From Chloroflexota bacterium (GTDB taxonomy: Bacteria > Chloroflexota > Limnocylindria > Limnocylindrales > CSP1-4): a DNA stretch of 47,278 nucleotides. The stretch lies in the NCBI GenBank assembly GCA_021787395.1, contig JAJYLZ010000003.1:1-47278 (forward strand), read 5' to 3'. The notes beneath the pieces were generated by a model. That model made no database searches and was not told the DNA's origin. It saw nothing but the letters and a program-made list of their open reading frames with translations. Positions 16,343 to 25,921 of the stretch are shown in pieces. The translations under genes and the position numbers were made by a program. Numbering within the stretch: the first letter of the stretch is position 1; each line of letters begins with the position of its first letter.

Positions 16343-17545
16343 TCAGCGGATGGAGTCGGCGGTCTGGGCGTGCGCCGGCTCGCCCGGCGCGACGTTCGAG
16401 AGGTCCATGTGGCCCGGCAGGGGTCGGGCCAGGATCTCGGCGAGGGCCGGCGGGATGGGATCGACCGAGCCCCAGTCCACCGGCTGGCGGACCGTGATGT
16501 CCTCGGGCCGGACCGACGCCTCGCCGAGCGGCCCCCGGGCCGGGTCCGCCGTCCACTCGAGCGCCACCGCGCCCGAGGTGAACCCGGCGCCGAAGGCGAT
16601 GAACACCAGCTTGTCGCCGGGCCTGACCCGGCCCGAGTTCACGGCCTCCGCCAGGGCGATCGGCACCGAGGCGGCCGACGTGTTGCCGTAGCGGTCCACG
16701 TTGACGAAGAAGCGGTCCATCGGCAGGTCGAGCCCCTTGGCGACCGCCTCGATGATCCGGATGTTCGCCTGGTGCGGGATGATGAGGTCCACGTCGCGCT
16801 GGGTCCAGCCCGCCTTGGCCGCGGCGGCGAGCCCCGTCGAGGCCAGCGTGCGGGTGGCGAAGCGATAGGTCTCGCGGCCCTCCATGCGGATCTTGTGCTG
16901 GCCGCGGGCGACCGTGTCCGACGACGCCGGCGCCTTCGAGCCGCCCGCGGGCAGCCAGATCATGTACGCGCCCTGCGGGTCCGTGGTGAGCTCGATGCCC
17001 GCGGGCGGCGCCGGCTCCTCGGCGGCCGACAGCACGACAGCGCCGGCGCCGTCGCCGAACAGGATGCACGTGCTCCGGTCGCTGTAGTCGAGGAACCGGG
17101 TCAGGAGCTCCGTGCCCACGACCAGCACGTTCCTGGCCAGCCCCCCGGTGATGTACGCGGACGCGGTGGCGTAGCCGTACACGAAGCCCGAACAGGCGGC
17201 CGCGACGTCGAACGCGGCGGCGGTCGTGTTGCCGATCGCCTCCTTGACCAGGGCCGCGGTCGAGGGCATCCAGTAGTCGGGCGTCAGGGTGGCCACCACG
17301 ATGAGGTCGATGTCGTTGACCTCGAGGCCGGCCGTGCGGATCGCCCGCAGCCCGGCCACCGCGCCCATCGAGGCGCTCGTCTCGTGGGCGGCGGCGACGC
17401 GCCGCTCCCGGATCCCGGTCCGGGACACGATCCACTCGTCGGAGGTGTCCACCATCCGCTCCAGGTCGGCGTTGGTGAGCACCTGGGCGGGCGCGTAGCG
17501 GCCCCAGCCGGTGAGGCGGACGGAGCGCGGGGGCGCGGCGGTCAT
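16343..17545 (-). CDS. fabH: 3-oxoacyl-ACP synthase III with C-terminal extension
   Basis: A 400-aa thiolase-fold initiating condensing enzyme. It has DTSDEWIVSRTGIRERR near the N-terminus, nucleophile C118 (VAAACSGF), H258 (IIPHQAN) and N288 (RYGNTSAAS), which together condense acetyl- or branched acyl-CoA with malonyl-ACP. The core ends at about W331 (GAGFTSGAVALEW). The last 69 residues, rich in Pro and acidic residues, are beyond the usual roughly 330-aa length and match nothing I know. The ATG at 17545 overlaps the accB stop codon (ATGA), so translation is probably coupled. Confidence 0.93.
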   Translation of the reverse strand: MTAAPPRSVRLTGWGRYAPAQVLTNADLERMVDTSDEWIVSRTGIRERRVAAAHETSASMGAVAGLRAIRTAGLEVNDIDLIVVATLTPDYWMPSTAALVKEAIGNTTAAAFDVAAACSGFVYGYATASAYITGGLARNVLVVGTELLTRFLDYSDRSTCILFGDGAGAVVLSAAEEPAPPAGIELTTDPQGAYMIWLPAGGSKAPASSDTVARGQHKIRMEGRETYRFATRTLASTGLAAAAKAGWTQRDVDLIIPHQANIRIIEAVAKGLDLPMDRFFVNVDRYGNTSAASVPIALAEAVNSGRVRPGDKLVFIAFGAGFTSGAVALEWTADPARGPLGEASVRPEDITVRQPVDWGSVDPIPPALAEILARPLPGHMDLSNVAPGEPAHAQTADSIR

Positions 17546-18228
17546 GCTGGCTCGACCTCGATCAGGGGGGATTTGGCCTTCACGAGCTGGCCGTTGTCGG
17601 CGCAGATCTTCACCACGCGCCCGGCGAGGTCGCTCTTGATCTCGTTGAACAGTTTCATGGCCTCGATGAGGCCGATGATCTGGCCCACCGACACGTGGTC
17701 GCCCAGGGACACGTAGGGCGTGGCGCCGGGCGACGGCGCGCCGTAGAAGATGCCCGTCAGGGGCGCCTTCACCGACGGGCGCGCCGGCGGCGACGCGGTC
17801 GCCGACCCGGTGGCCGCGGCCGCGGGCGCGACTGCCGCCGGCGACGCGGAGGACGCGCCACCCGCGTCGGCGGGCGGCACGAACACGGCGGGGCCCAGCG
17901 CCCGGTCGACCGCGGCCGGCGAGCGGACGATGATCGTGGTGTCGCCCGAGCGGACCTCCAGCTCGGCGAGGTCGCCCCGCTCGAGCATCACGGCGAGCCG
18001 GTCGACGAGGCCGAGGAGCGCGGCGTCGCCGCCGTCGCGGGGAGCGGCCGGTGTGGGCGCCTCGTCCGGGGCGGACAGCAGGCTGCCCTCGCGGGGCCGC
18101 GAGCGGCCGCCCGAGGTGGACGCCGCGCCCGGGCCCACGGCCACGGCGCCGCCGGCTCGTCGCGCGGGCTCGGGCGCCGCCGCGCCGCTCGCCGCGGGGT
18201 CGGCTTCGGGCGCCTCGCTCTCGGGCAT
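17542..18228 (-). CDS. accB: Biotin carboxyl carrier protein of acetyl-CoA carboxylase
   Basis: A 228-aa carrier. The N-terminal region includes LVDRLAVMLERGDLAELEVR (75-94), typical of AccB. A long Ala/Pro linker follows, then a C-terminal biotinyl domain (about 150-228) with EAMKLFNEI, where K192 is the biotin-accepting Lys. It carries carboxybiotin between biotin carboxylase and carboxyltransferase. The start is uncertain: ATG 18228 has GAGGAG 6 nt upstream, while ATG 18246 would overlap the fabF stop as ATGA. It lies between fabF and fabH, away from accA, accC and accD. A paralogue lacking the Lys is encoded at 22232-22768. Confidence 0.92.
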   Translation of the reverse strand: MPESEAPEADPAASGAAAPEPARRAGGAVAVGPGAASTSGGRSRPREGSLLSAPDEAPTPAAPRDGGDAALLGLVDRLAVMLERGDLAELEVRSGDTTIIVRSPAAVDRALGPAVFVPPADAGGASSASPAAVAPAAAATGSATASPPARPSVKAPLTGIFYGAPSPGATPYVSLGDHVSVGQIIGLIEAMKLFNEIKSDLAGRVVKICADNGQLVKAKSPLIEVEPA

Positions 18229-18242
18229 GGTCGGCTCCTCGT

Positions 18243-19514
18243 TCATGCGTCCCACCGCCGGAAGACCAGCGCCGTGTTCTGGCCGCCGAACCCGAAGGAG
18301 TTGGAGACCGCCACGCGCAGGTCGCGCCGGACGGCCGTGTTGGGCGTGAGGTCCAGGCCGGCGCCGGCGTCGTCGGGGTCGTCGAGGTTGATCGTGGGCG
18401 GCACGACGCCGCGCCGCAGCGCCTCGATCGTCACGATCGCCTCCACCGCCCCGGCTGCGCCGAGCGTGTGGCCGAGCATCGACTTGTTGGCGGTCACCGC
18501 CACCTTGGGGGCGTGGTCGCCGAAGATGGCCCGGATGGCCGCGAGCTCGGCCTTGTCGCCCTCGTGGGTCGAGGTGGCGTGGGCGTTGACGTGGTCGACG
18601 TCGGACGGGTCGATGGCGGCCTTGTCGAGCGCCCGGCGGGCGGCCTGCACCGCCCCGGCGCCGCCCGGCGCCGGCAGCGTGATGTGCCAGGCGTCGGCCG
18701 TGGCCCCGTAGCCCACCAGCTCGGCCAGCGGCGTGGCCCCGCGGGCCGTCGCGTGCTCCAGGGCCTCGAGCACCAGGACGCCGCCGCCCTCGCCCAGGAC
18801 GAACCCGTCGCGCGCCGCGTCGAACGGGCGCGACGCGGCCGCCGGGTCTGCGCCGTGCGTCGAGAGCGCCTTCATGGACGCGAAGCCGCCGATCGTGGCC
18901 TCGTGGATGGCGGCCTCGACCCCGCCCGCGAACATGAGGTCGGCGTCGCCGCGGCGGATGGTCTCCCAGGCCTCGCCCAAGGCGTGGCCGCCGGTGGCGC
19001 AGGCGGACACGGTCGCGAAGTTGGGGCCGCGGGCGCCCGTGGCGATGGCGACCTGGCCGGCGCCCACGTTGGCGATGCCCATGGGCACGAAGAACGGCGA
19101 GATCCGGTCCGGGCCGCGGCTGCCCATCGTCAGCACGTTGTCGAACAGCGTGTGCACGCCGCCGAGGCCCGAGCCGATGATCGCCCCCGCCCGCTCCGCG
19201 AGGTCGCCCTCGAGCCGCTCCGGCAGCCCGGCCTGGACGCGGGCCCCGTGGGCGCACCACAGGGCGAACTGGACGTACCGGTCCGTCCGGCGGACGTCCT
19301 TGCGGTCGAGCAGCGAGGAGGGGTCGAAGCTCCGCGCCTCGGCCGCGATCCGCACGCCCAGGCGCGACGCGTCGAAGGACTCGATGTAGTCCACGCCCGA
19401 CCTTCCGGCGACCAGCCCGTCCCAGGTCGAGGCGACGTCGTTGCCCAGGGCCGTGACCATGCCCATCCCGGTCACGACCACCCGACGCGGCCGCTCCGGC
19501 CAGCCCTGGGTCAT
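18243..19514 (-). CDS. fabF: 3-oxoacyl-ACP synthase II
   Basis: A 423-aa elongating condensing enzyme of normal length. The catalytic residues are C172 (VSACATGGHA), H312 (NAHATSTHEGD) and H349 (KSMLGHTLGAAG). The N-terminal RRVVVTGMGMVTALGNDV and C-terminal NSFGFGGQNTALVF are characteristic. It extends acyl-ACP by two carbons with malonyl-ACP. The ATG at 19514 overlaps the stop of the upstream phosphodiesterase gene (ATGA), so the two are translationally coupled. Confidence 0.95.
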   Translation of the reverse strand: MTQGWPERPRRVVVTGMGMVTALGNDVASTWDGLVAGRSGVDYIESFDASRLGVRIAAEARSFDPSSLLDRKDVRRTDRYVQFALWCAHGARVQAGLPERLEGDLAERAGAIIGSGLGGVHTLFDNVLTMGSRGPDRISPFFVPMGIANVGAGQVAIATGARGPNFATVSACATGGHALGEAWETIRRGDADLMFAGGVEAAIHEATIGGFASMKALSTHGADPAAASRPFDAARDGFVLGEGGGVLVLEALEHATARGATPLAELVGYGATADAWHITLPAPGGAGAVQAARRALDKAAIDPSDVDHVNAHATSTHEGDKAELAAIRAIFGDHAPKVAVTANKSMLGHTLGAAGAVEAIVTIEALRRGVVPPTINLDDPDDAGAGLDLTPNTAVRRDLRVAVSNSFGFGGQNTALVFRRWDA

Positions 19515-20257
19515 CGGACCAGCTTCCCGGTGCGCACGGTCGCCGCGCGGTACACGTCGCCCGGCAGGCCGCGGGCCGAGATGGCGTTGGCGACCGAGAC
19601 CGCGTCGAACGGCGTCCGTCGGATGACCGCGTCCACCTCGCCGTCGGCCACGGTGACCATGGCCCACGACGCGGTCGGGTCGCCGTCGAACACGTAGCCC
19701 GCGGAGCCGGCGTTGACCACGACCTTCCAGCCGAGGTCGCGGACCTCGGGCAGGTGCGTGTGCCCGACGCAGATGATCCGGGCGTCGGTGCCGGCCGCCC
19801 GCTCGAAGATCACGTCGTTCCCGAGCGTCTGGTCGAACCCGCGGGTCTGCGAGCCCGGCGACGCGTGGACCACCAGCACCAGCGTGTCGCCGTCGGCGCG
19901 CATCCGGCGCTCGGAGGGCAGGCGGCGCAGCCAGGCGAGCTGGTCGTCGCCCAGCTCGTCGTGGGCCCACTCGGCCGCCGCGGTGATCGACTCCGGCAGC
20001 CCGTCCTGGTACTGGGGCAGGGCGGCCCCGTAGTCGAAGTCGCCGACCGCGATGTCGGTGTTGCCGGACACGATCAGCGCGCCCTCCGACTCGAGGTGGC
20101 GCAGCGCGTCCACGCACCCGTTCGGGTCGGGCCCGTTGAGCACCAGGTCGCCGGCGACCAGCACGGCGTCCGGCTTCTCCCGGCGGATCTCGGCGGCGAC
20201 CGCCTCGAGGGCGGCCAGGTTGCCGTGGACGTCGGAGAGGACGGCAATCCGGGTCAC
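19511..20257 (-). CDS. YfcE/MJ0936-type metallophosphoesterase
   Basis: A 248-aa calcineurin-like phosphoesterase with the full metal-binding set: SDVHGN near residue 8, GDLVLNGP near 36, SGNTD near 65, HASPG in the middle and GHTHLPEV near 150, followed by NAGSAGYVFDGD. Relatives hydrolyse cyclic nucleotides or phosphodiesters in the cytoplasm; the substrate is unknown. The GTG at 20257 overlaps the fabZ stop (GTGA), and its own stop overlaps the fabF start, so it is coupled on both sides. That placement hints at a role in lipid synthesis, such as cleaving a phosphodiester like the ACP phosphopantetheine linkage, but this is speculation. Confidence 0.87.
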   Translation of the reverse strand: MTRIAVLSDVHGNLAALEAVAAEIRREKPDAVLVAGDLVLNGPDPNGCVDALRHLESEGALIVSGNTDIAVGDFDYGAALPQYQDGLPESITAAAEWAHDELGDDQLAWLRRLPSERRMRADGDTLVLVVHASPGSQTRGFDQTLGNDVIFERAAGTDARIICVGHTHLPEVRDLGWKVVVNAGSAGYVFDGDPTASWAMVTVADGEVDAVIRRTPFDAVSVANAISARGLPGDVYRAATVRTGKLVR

Positions 20258-20745
20258 TTGAGCACCCCGGCCGGCGGGATGATGAACGACAGCAGCCCCT
20301 CGCAGGCGACCTCGCCGTTGACGGTCGCGACCCCGCGCCCCTTGCCGAAGCGGCTGCCGAGCTTCTCCATGGTGACTTCGAGCCGGAGGGTGTCGCCGGG
20401 GACCACCACCCGCTTGAAGCGGACCTCGTCGATGCCGGCGAACAGGCCGATGCGGTCGCCGAACCCGGGCTGCTTGGACACGTAGACGGCCATCGTCTGG
20501 GCGAGCGCCTCCACCTGGAGCACGCCCGGCATGACGGGCAGGCCCGGGAAGTGGCCCTGGAAGAACCACTCGGTGGCGGTCACGCCCTTGATGCCCACGA
20601 TCCGCTTGTTGTCGGGGTCGTACTCCACGATCCGGTCCACCAGCAGGAACGGCCAGCGGTGCGGGATCAGCGACTCGATGTCGCGGACGGTGTGGACGGT
20701 CCCGGGCGCGGCGGGGGCGTCGGGCTTGGGGGCTTGGTCGGTCAC
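20254..20745 (-). CDS. fabZ: 3-hydroxyacyl-ACP dehydratase
   Basis: A 163-aa hot-dog-fold dehydratase. ESLIPHRWPFLLVDRI is the family's N-terminal signature. The catalytic His and Glu are H65 (QGHFPGLPVMPG) and E79 (VLQVEALAQ), 14 residues apart as expected. It dehydrates beta-hydroxyacyl-ACP. The frame opens at 20823, but the GTG at 20745 has AGGAG 6 nt upstream, giving a normal protein length. A 115-nt gap separates it from accC, the largest gap in the run down to fabG. It has TACGCT on the minus strand as a weak -10 candidate, so a second transcript may start here. Confidence 0.94.
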   Translation of the reverse strand: MTDQAPKPDAPAAPGTVHTVRDIESLIPHRWPFLLVDRIVEYDPDNKRIVGIKGVTATEWFFQGHFPGLPVMPGVLQVEALAQTMAVYVSKQPGFGDRIGLFAGIDEVRFKRVVVPGDTLRLEVTMEKLGSRFGKGRGVATVNGEVACEGLLSFIIPPAGVLK

Positions 20746-20860
20746 GGGCGGCTCCTGGGGTGGTTCTCGGCAGCGTAGGCGGCGTCGCGATGCGCACGCA
20801 GCAGGGTGTGTGCAGGGCTGCAAGCGCGCGTGCGCGGCGGCGCGGGGCGGAGGGAGGGCA

Positions 20861-22228
<1,368 letters not shown>

Positions 22229-22231
22229 CGG

Positions 22232-22768
22232 TCAGCCCTCCCTCGCCCCGTCGGCGGGCGCGCGGTCGCCCTCGATGAGCGCGACCTCCTCGCCGTACTC
22301 GACGCCGTCACCGGCCTGGGGGTAGACCTCGACGACCGTGCCGTCGATCGGCGCCACCACGTCGATGGCGATCCCGAGCAGGTCCACCGCGGCGATGCGG
22401 TCGCCGGCGCGGACGCGGCTGCCGGCCGGAAGCGAGGGCTTGAACATGCCCACGGCGGGCGAGACGGCAGCCTCCCGGCGGGGGTCGCCGGGATCCGCGG
22501 GCGACGCGGCGGCGGCCGGCGCCGATGCCCCGGAGGGGGAGACGATCGGGAGCGCGGGGCGGTGGGGCCGCTCGCGCCGGGGGCCGCCGGCGGCGCGGCG
22601 GACGCGCAGGTGCCAGTCGCCCTCGTGGATCTCCACCTCCCCCAGGCTCGCGCTGCCGAGCCTGGCGATGAGGGCGGGCACGAGCGCATCGGCGAGGCGG
22701 GCGATGCCGGCATGGTCGGCGGCGCGCTGGTCGGCGGAGCGGTCGCCGGGTCGGGGCTGGTCGGGCAT
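22232..22768 (-). CDS. BCCP paralogue lacking the biotinyl lysine
   Basis: A 178-aa protein built like AccB: an N-terminal element ALIARLGSASLGEVEIHEGD (33-52), an Ala/Pro linker, and a C-terminal biotinyl-type domain (about 105-168). Aligned without gaps to AccB 182-205, its residues 122-145 read GDRIAAVDLLGIAIDVVAPI and so on, placing D129-L130-L131-G132 over E-A-M-K. The biotin-accepting Lys is therefore Gly, and this copy cannot be biotinylated at the standard site. It sits between accA and accC with only 3-nt gaps. It recalls plant BADC proteins, biotin-less BCCP relatives that restrain acetyl-CoA carboxylase. A structural or regulatory role is inferred. Confidence 0.82.
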   Translation of the reverse strand: MPDQPRPGDRSADQRAADHAGIARLADALVPALIARLGSASLGEVEIHEGDWHLRVRRAAGGPRRERPHRPALPIVSPSGASAPAAAASPADPGDPRREAAVSPAVGMFKPSLPAGSRVRAGDRIAAVDLLGIAIDVVAPIDGTVVEVYPQAGDGVEYGEEVALIEGDRAPADGAREG

Positions 22769-22771
22769 CGG

Positions 22772-23809
22772 CTAGACGTCCTCGCGGGCGGGCGGTTCAT
22801 CGCGCCGGCCCACCTGGAGCGGCGCTGGGATGGCTCGGGAGCCGGCCTCGAGGAGGCCGCGCAGGCGGTCGGCGAGGCCACTCCGGGGCGGGGCTGCGGG
22901 CGGGACCACCTCGGTCGGCACCTCGGTGTACGCGCCCAGAGAACGGTACCGGCGGTAGCGCTGCTCGACCAGCAGGTCCACCGGGATGGCCGTCAGGCGG
23001 TCGAGCTCGTGCACGATCGCGGCCTTGAGGCGCCGGCCCGTCTCCTCGTGGTCGGTGTGGGCGCCGCCGTCGGGCTCGGCGATCACCTGGTCCACCACCC
23101 CGAGCGCCTGCTGCTCGGTCGCGGTCATCCGCATCGCCATCGCCGCGGTGGACGCCTCGTCGCTGGTCCGCCACAGGATGCTCGCGCAGCCCTCGGGCGA
23201 GATGACGGAGTACACGGCGTTCTCGAGCGCCAGCACCACGTCGCCCACGGCGATCGCGAGCGCGCCGCCGGAGCCGCCCTCGCCGGTGATCACCGTCACG
23301 ATCGGGACGCGGAGCCGGGTCATCAGCCCCACGGACCGGGCGATCGCCTCGGCGATGCCGCGCTCCTCGGACTCCGGGCCGGGGTGGGCGCCCGGCACGT
23401 CCACGAAGGTCACGATCGGCAGGCCGCAGCGCTCCGCCAGCTCCATGACCCGCATCGCCTTGCGATAGCCCTCGGGGTGGGGCATCCCGAAGTTGCGCCG
23501 GATGTTCTCCTCCGTGTCGGCGCCCTTCTGCTGGCCCACCACGGCCACCCGGTACGCGCCGATCCTGGCGAACCCCGCCACGACGGCCTCGTCGTCGCCG
23601 AACAGCCGGTCGCCGTGGAGCTCGATCACCTCGTCGGCCATCGCGCCCAGCAGCTCGAGCGTCCGCGGCCGACGCAGGTTGCGGGCCAGCTGGACGCGCG
23701 CCCAGACGGCGGCCTTGTGGTCCTCGGCGGAGCGCTCGGGCGCGGGCTCGGCCGGGGCCGCGGCGTCCGCGCCGGGCTTCCCCGCGCGGCCCAGGATCCG
23801 GTCAACCAC
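22772..23809 (-). CDS. accA: Acetyl-CoA carboxylase, carboxyltransferase alpha subunit
   Basis: A 345-aa crotonase-fold subunit. Typical segments are LHGDRLFGDDEAVVAGFARI, QQKGADTEENIRRNFGMPHP, GAHPGPESEERGIAEAIA and GEGGSGGALAIAVGD, which forms the oxyanion and CoA site. With AccD it moves the carboxyl group from biotin to acetyl-CoA. The GTG at 23809 lies inside the end of accD (8-nt overlap), ensuring balanced production of the two subunits. The C-terminal 35 residues are Pro/Arg-rich. Confidence 0.94.
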   Translation of the reverse strand: MVDRILGRAGKPGADAAAPAEPAPERSAEDHKAAVWARVQLARNLRRPRTLELLGAMADEVIELHGDRLFGDDEAVVAGFARIGAYRVAVVGQQKGADTEENIRRNFGMPHPEGYRKAMRVMELAERCGLPIVTFVDVPGAHPGPESEERGIAEAIARSVGLMTRLRVPIVTVITGEGGSGGALAIAVGDVVLALENAVYSVISPEGCASILWRTSDEASTAAMAMRMTATEQQALGVVDQVIAEPDGGAHTDHEETGRRLKAAIVHELDRLTAIPVDLLVEQRYRRYRSLGAYTEVPTEVVPPAAPPRSGLADRLRGLLEAGSRAIPAPLQVGRRDEPPAREDV

Positions 23810-24656
23810 GGGCGGCCTCCGGCGTCGGCCGAGGGGCCAGGTAGCGCAGCAGGGCGGCCAGCTCGCGCCGCAGGTCGGCCCGGGCCACCACCCGGTCCAG
23901 GAAGCCGTGGTGGAACAGGAACTCGGAGCGCTGGAAGCCCGGCGGCAGCTCCTGGCCGATGGTGCCCGCGCCCACCCGGGCGCCCGCGAACCCGATCAGC
24001 GCGTTCGGCTCGGCGAGGTTGACGTCGCCCATCGCCGCGTAGCTCGCGAACACCCCGCCGGTGGTCGGGTCGCTCATGACCGACACGTACGGGACGTGCG
24101 CGGCGCGCAGCCGCTCCAGGGCGGCCATGGTCTTGGCGAGCTGCATCAGCGCCAGGGTCCCCTCCTGCATCCGCGCCCCGCCCGAGGCGGACACGATGAC
24201 CAGCGGCACCCGCGCGGCGAGGGCGCCCTCGGCGGCCCGGGCCACCTTCTCGCCCACCACCGCGCCCATCGAGCCGCCCATGAACCCGAAGTCCATCACC
24301 ACGATCGCGACCCGCTGGCCCTCGATCGCGCCGAACCCCCACACGGCGGCGTCCGGCAGGCCCGTCGCGAGCTTCGCGGCGGCGACCCGGTCGGGATACG
24401 GCTTCTGGTCCACGAAGCCGAGCGGGTCCTGCGACGACAGCCCCGCGTCGCGCTCCTCGAACGTGGCGGGGTCCAGCAGCTGCGCCAGGCGGTCGGCCGA
24501 CCCGAGCCGGAAGTGGTGGCCGCAGCTGGGGCACACGTGGAGCGTCTTCTCGAGCGCCTTGTTGAACAGCTGCTCCGAGCAGGACGGGCAGCGCGTCCAG
24601 AGCCGCTCCGGGAGCGCGTCCCGCCGCGACCGGAAGCCCGGGAACTTGACGGGCAT
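23802..24656 (-). CDS. accD: Acetyl-CoA carboxylase, carboxyltransferase beta subunit
   Basis: A 284-aa subunit with the N-terminal zinc ribbon CPSC...CPSC (residues about 23-45) and the carboxyltransferase core: MDFGFMGGSMGAVVGEK, SASGGARMQEGTLALMQ, SDPTTGGVFASYAAMGD and GFAGARVGAGTIGQELP. It partners AccA. The ATG at 24656 overlaps the stop of the upstream sigma-factor partner gene (TGATG). The open frame upstream to 25289 is a shadow of that gene. Confidence 0.95.
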   Translation of the reverse strand: MPVKFPGFRSRRDALPERLWTRCPSCSEQLFNKALEKTLHVCPSCGHHFRLGSADRLAQLLDPATFEERDAGLSSQDPLGFVDQKPYPDRVAAAKLATGLPDAAVWGFGAIEGQRVAIVVMDFGFMGGSMGAVVGEKVARAAEGALAARVPLVIVSASGGARMQEGTLALMQLAKTMAALERLRAAHVPYVSVMSDPTTGGVFASYAAMGDVNLAEPNALIGFAGARVGAGTIGQELPPGFQRSEFLFHHGFLDRVVARADLRRELAALLRYLAPRPTPEAARG

Positions 24657-25279
24657 CAGGCGGGACCTCCATGGACGCTCGTGGCCAGCTCGGCGATGTC
24701 GGCGAGGTGCCGGGCGTGGGCTTCGCGGGCGGCGCGCGACATGGTAGAGCCACTTGGCCGGGCGGCGCGCCAGGCGACCCACGCCACGCCCACGAGCGAC
24801 AGCGCGGCCGACGTGATGGCCCCGCCCAGGAGCAGCGGCCGGGCCGGCGGACGGACCCGGGCGGCGCGCTCGACGGCAGCCTCGTCGGCCGGGTCGAGGC
24901 GCCCGGCGAGGACGGCGGCGAGCAGCGGGTCGTCCAGGAGGTCGGCGGTCGCGGCCCGCGGGAACGGGATCACGTCGCCGCGCCGCGCGCCCCCGGAGGC
25001 CAGCGCACGGTCCGCGTCGGCAGCGGCCAGGTCCGCGAGGCGGCCCGCCAGGCGCTCCTCGAACCGGAACGACGGGTGCACCCGGACCAGGGCGGCGCGG
25101 ACCACGGCGCCGGCATGCTGCAGCGCCGCCTGCGGGAGGTCGGTCCCGTCCGGCTCGGGCCCCGGCCGGGACGCGGCGGCCGGGCGGTCGCCGGCCGCGA
25201 GGACGGCGTCGAGATAGCGGTCGGTCACCAGCACCTCGACGGCCTCGGCGTCTTGCGGCGGGAAGCGAGGGGGCCTCAC
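24656..25279 (-). CDS. Single-pass membrane protein coupled to the ECF sigma factor, putative anti-sigma
   Basis: A 207-aa protein with an Asp/Ala-rich N-terminal region of about 145 residues, one transmembrane helix near 150-172 (LLLGGAITSAALSLVGVAWV) and a tail of about 34 residues. There is no cysteine, so it is not a zinc anti-sigma of the HxxxCxxC type. The GTG at 25279 overlaps the sigma-factor stop (GTGA), the arrangement usual for sigma/anti-sigma pairs, and its own stop overlaps accD. I infer that it tethers or modulates the sigma factor. No sequence family is recognised. Confidence 0.6.
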   Translation of the reverse strand: MRPPRFPPQDAEAVEVLVTDRYLDAVLAAGDRPAAASRPGPEPDGTDLPQAALQHAGAVVRAALVRVHPSFRFEERLAGRLADLAAADADRALASGGARRGDVIPFPRAATADLLDDPLLAAVLAGRLDPADEAAVERAARVRPPARPLLLGGAITSAALSLVGVAWVAWRAARPSGSTMSRAAREAHARHLADIAELATSVHGGPA

Positions 25280-25917
25280 CGAGGCGCACCCCGGTCGTGG
25301 CCCAGCTCCCGGGCCACTGCGCCGAGCGCCCGGTGGATCAGCACCCGGACCGCACCCTCGGACCGGCCGAGCACCCCGGCGATCTCGGCGGTGCTCATCT
25401 CCTCCACGAACCGCAGCAGCAGGGCTCGTCGCCGGTCGTCGGGCAGCGAGCGCACCGCCCGCAGCGCGGCGGCAGCCTCGTCGCGCGTGACGAGCTCCCG
25501 CTCGAGGTCCGCCCCGTCTGCGATCGCAAGGCCCGCGCCCACGACCGCGTCGAGCGAGGCGGCCGGCTTCCGGCGGCGCGTCCGGCGCTCGTTGGCGACC
25601 ACGTTGTGCGCGATCCGGAACAGCCAGACCCGGAACGTGCTCGCCTCCGGGCCGTCCTCCGGCCGGGCGAGCTCGTGGAACCGCGGCAGGGCTGCCAGCG
25701 CGCGCAGGAACGTGCGCTCGGTGGCGTCCTCCGCCGCGTGGTGGTCGGCGAGCTCGTAGAGGGCGTAGGCGTACACCTGGGCGACGTACTTCCGGTACAG
25801 CGCGTCGAACTGGGCGGGGTCCCGCCGGGCGGCCTCCACGAGCGGCCGGTCGCGGTCGAGCGCGACGACGACGCGCTGCGCCGCCGGCTCGGTCCTTCCA
25901 AACCCCGGACGCGCCAT
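25276..25917 (-). CDS. ECF-type RNA polymerase sigma factor
   Basis: A 213-aa sigma-70-family protein. Region 2 spans about 35-115 (FDALYRKYVAQVYAYALYEL; AAEDATERTFLRAL; FRVWLFRIAHNVVANERR). Region 4 spans about 155-205 (LPDDRRRALLLRFVEEMSTA; IAGVLGRSEGAVRVLIHRAL). There is no region 3, as in ECF sigmas. The ATG at 25917 is 4 nt after the birA stop. Its place between birA and the acc genes, coupled to a membrane partner, suggests control of envelope or lipid genes, perhaps including this cluster. That is not shown by sequence. Confidence 0.88.
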   Translation of the reverse strand: MARPGFGRTEPAAQRVVVALDRDRPLVEAARRDPAQFDALYRKYVAQVYAYALYELADHHAAEDATERTFLRALAALPRFHELARPEDGPEASTFRVWLFRIAHNVVANERRTRRRKPAASLDAVVGAGLAIADGADLERELVTRDEAAAALRAVRSLPDDRRRALLLRFVEEMSTAEIAGVLGRSEGAVRVLIHRALGAVARELGHDRGAPR

Positions 25918-25921
25918 CGCG

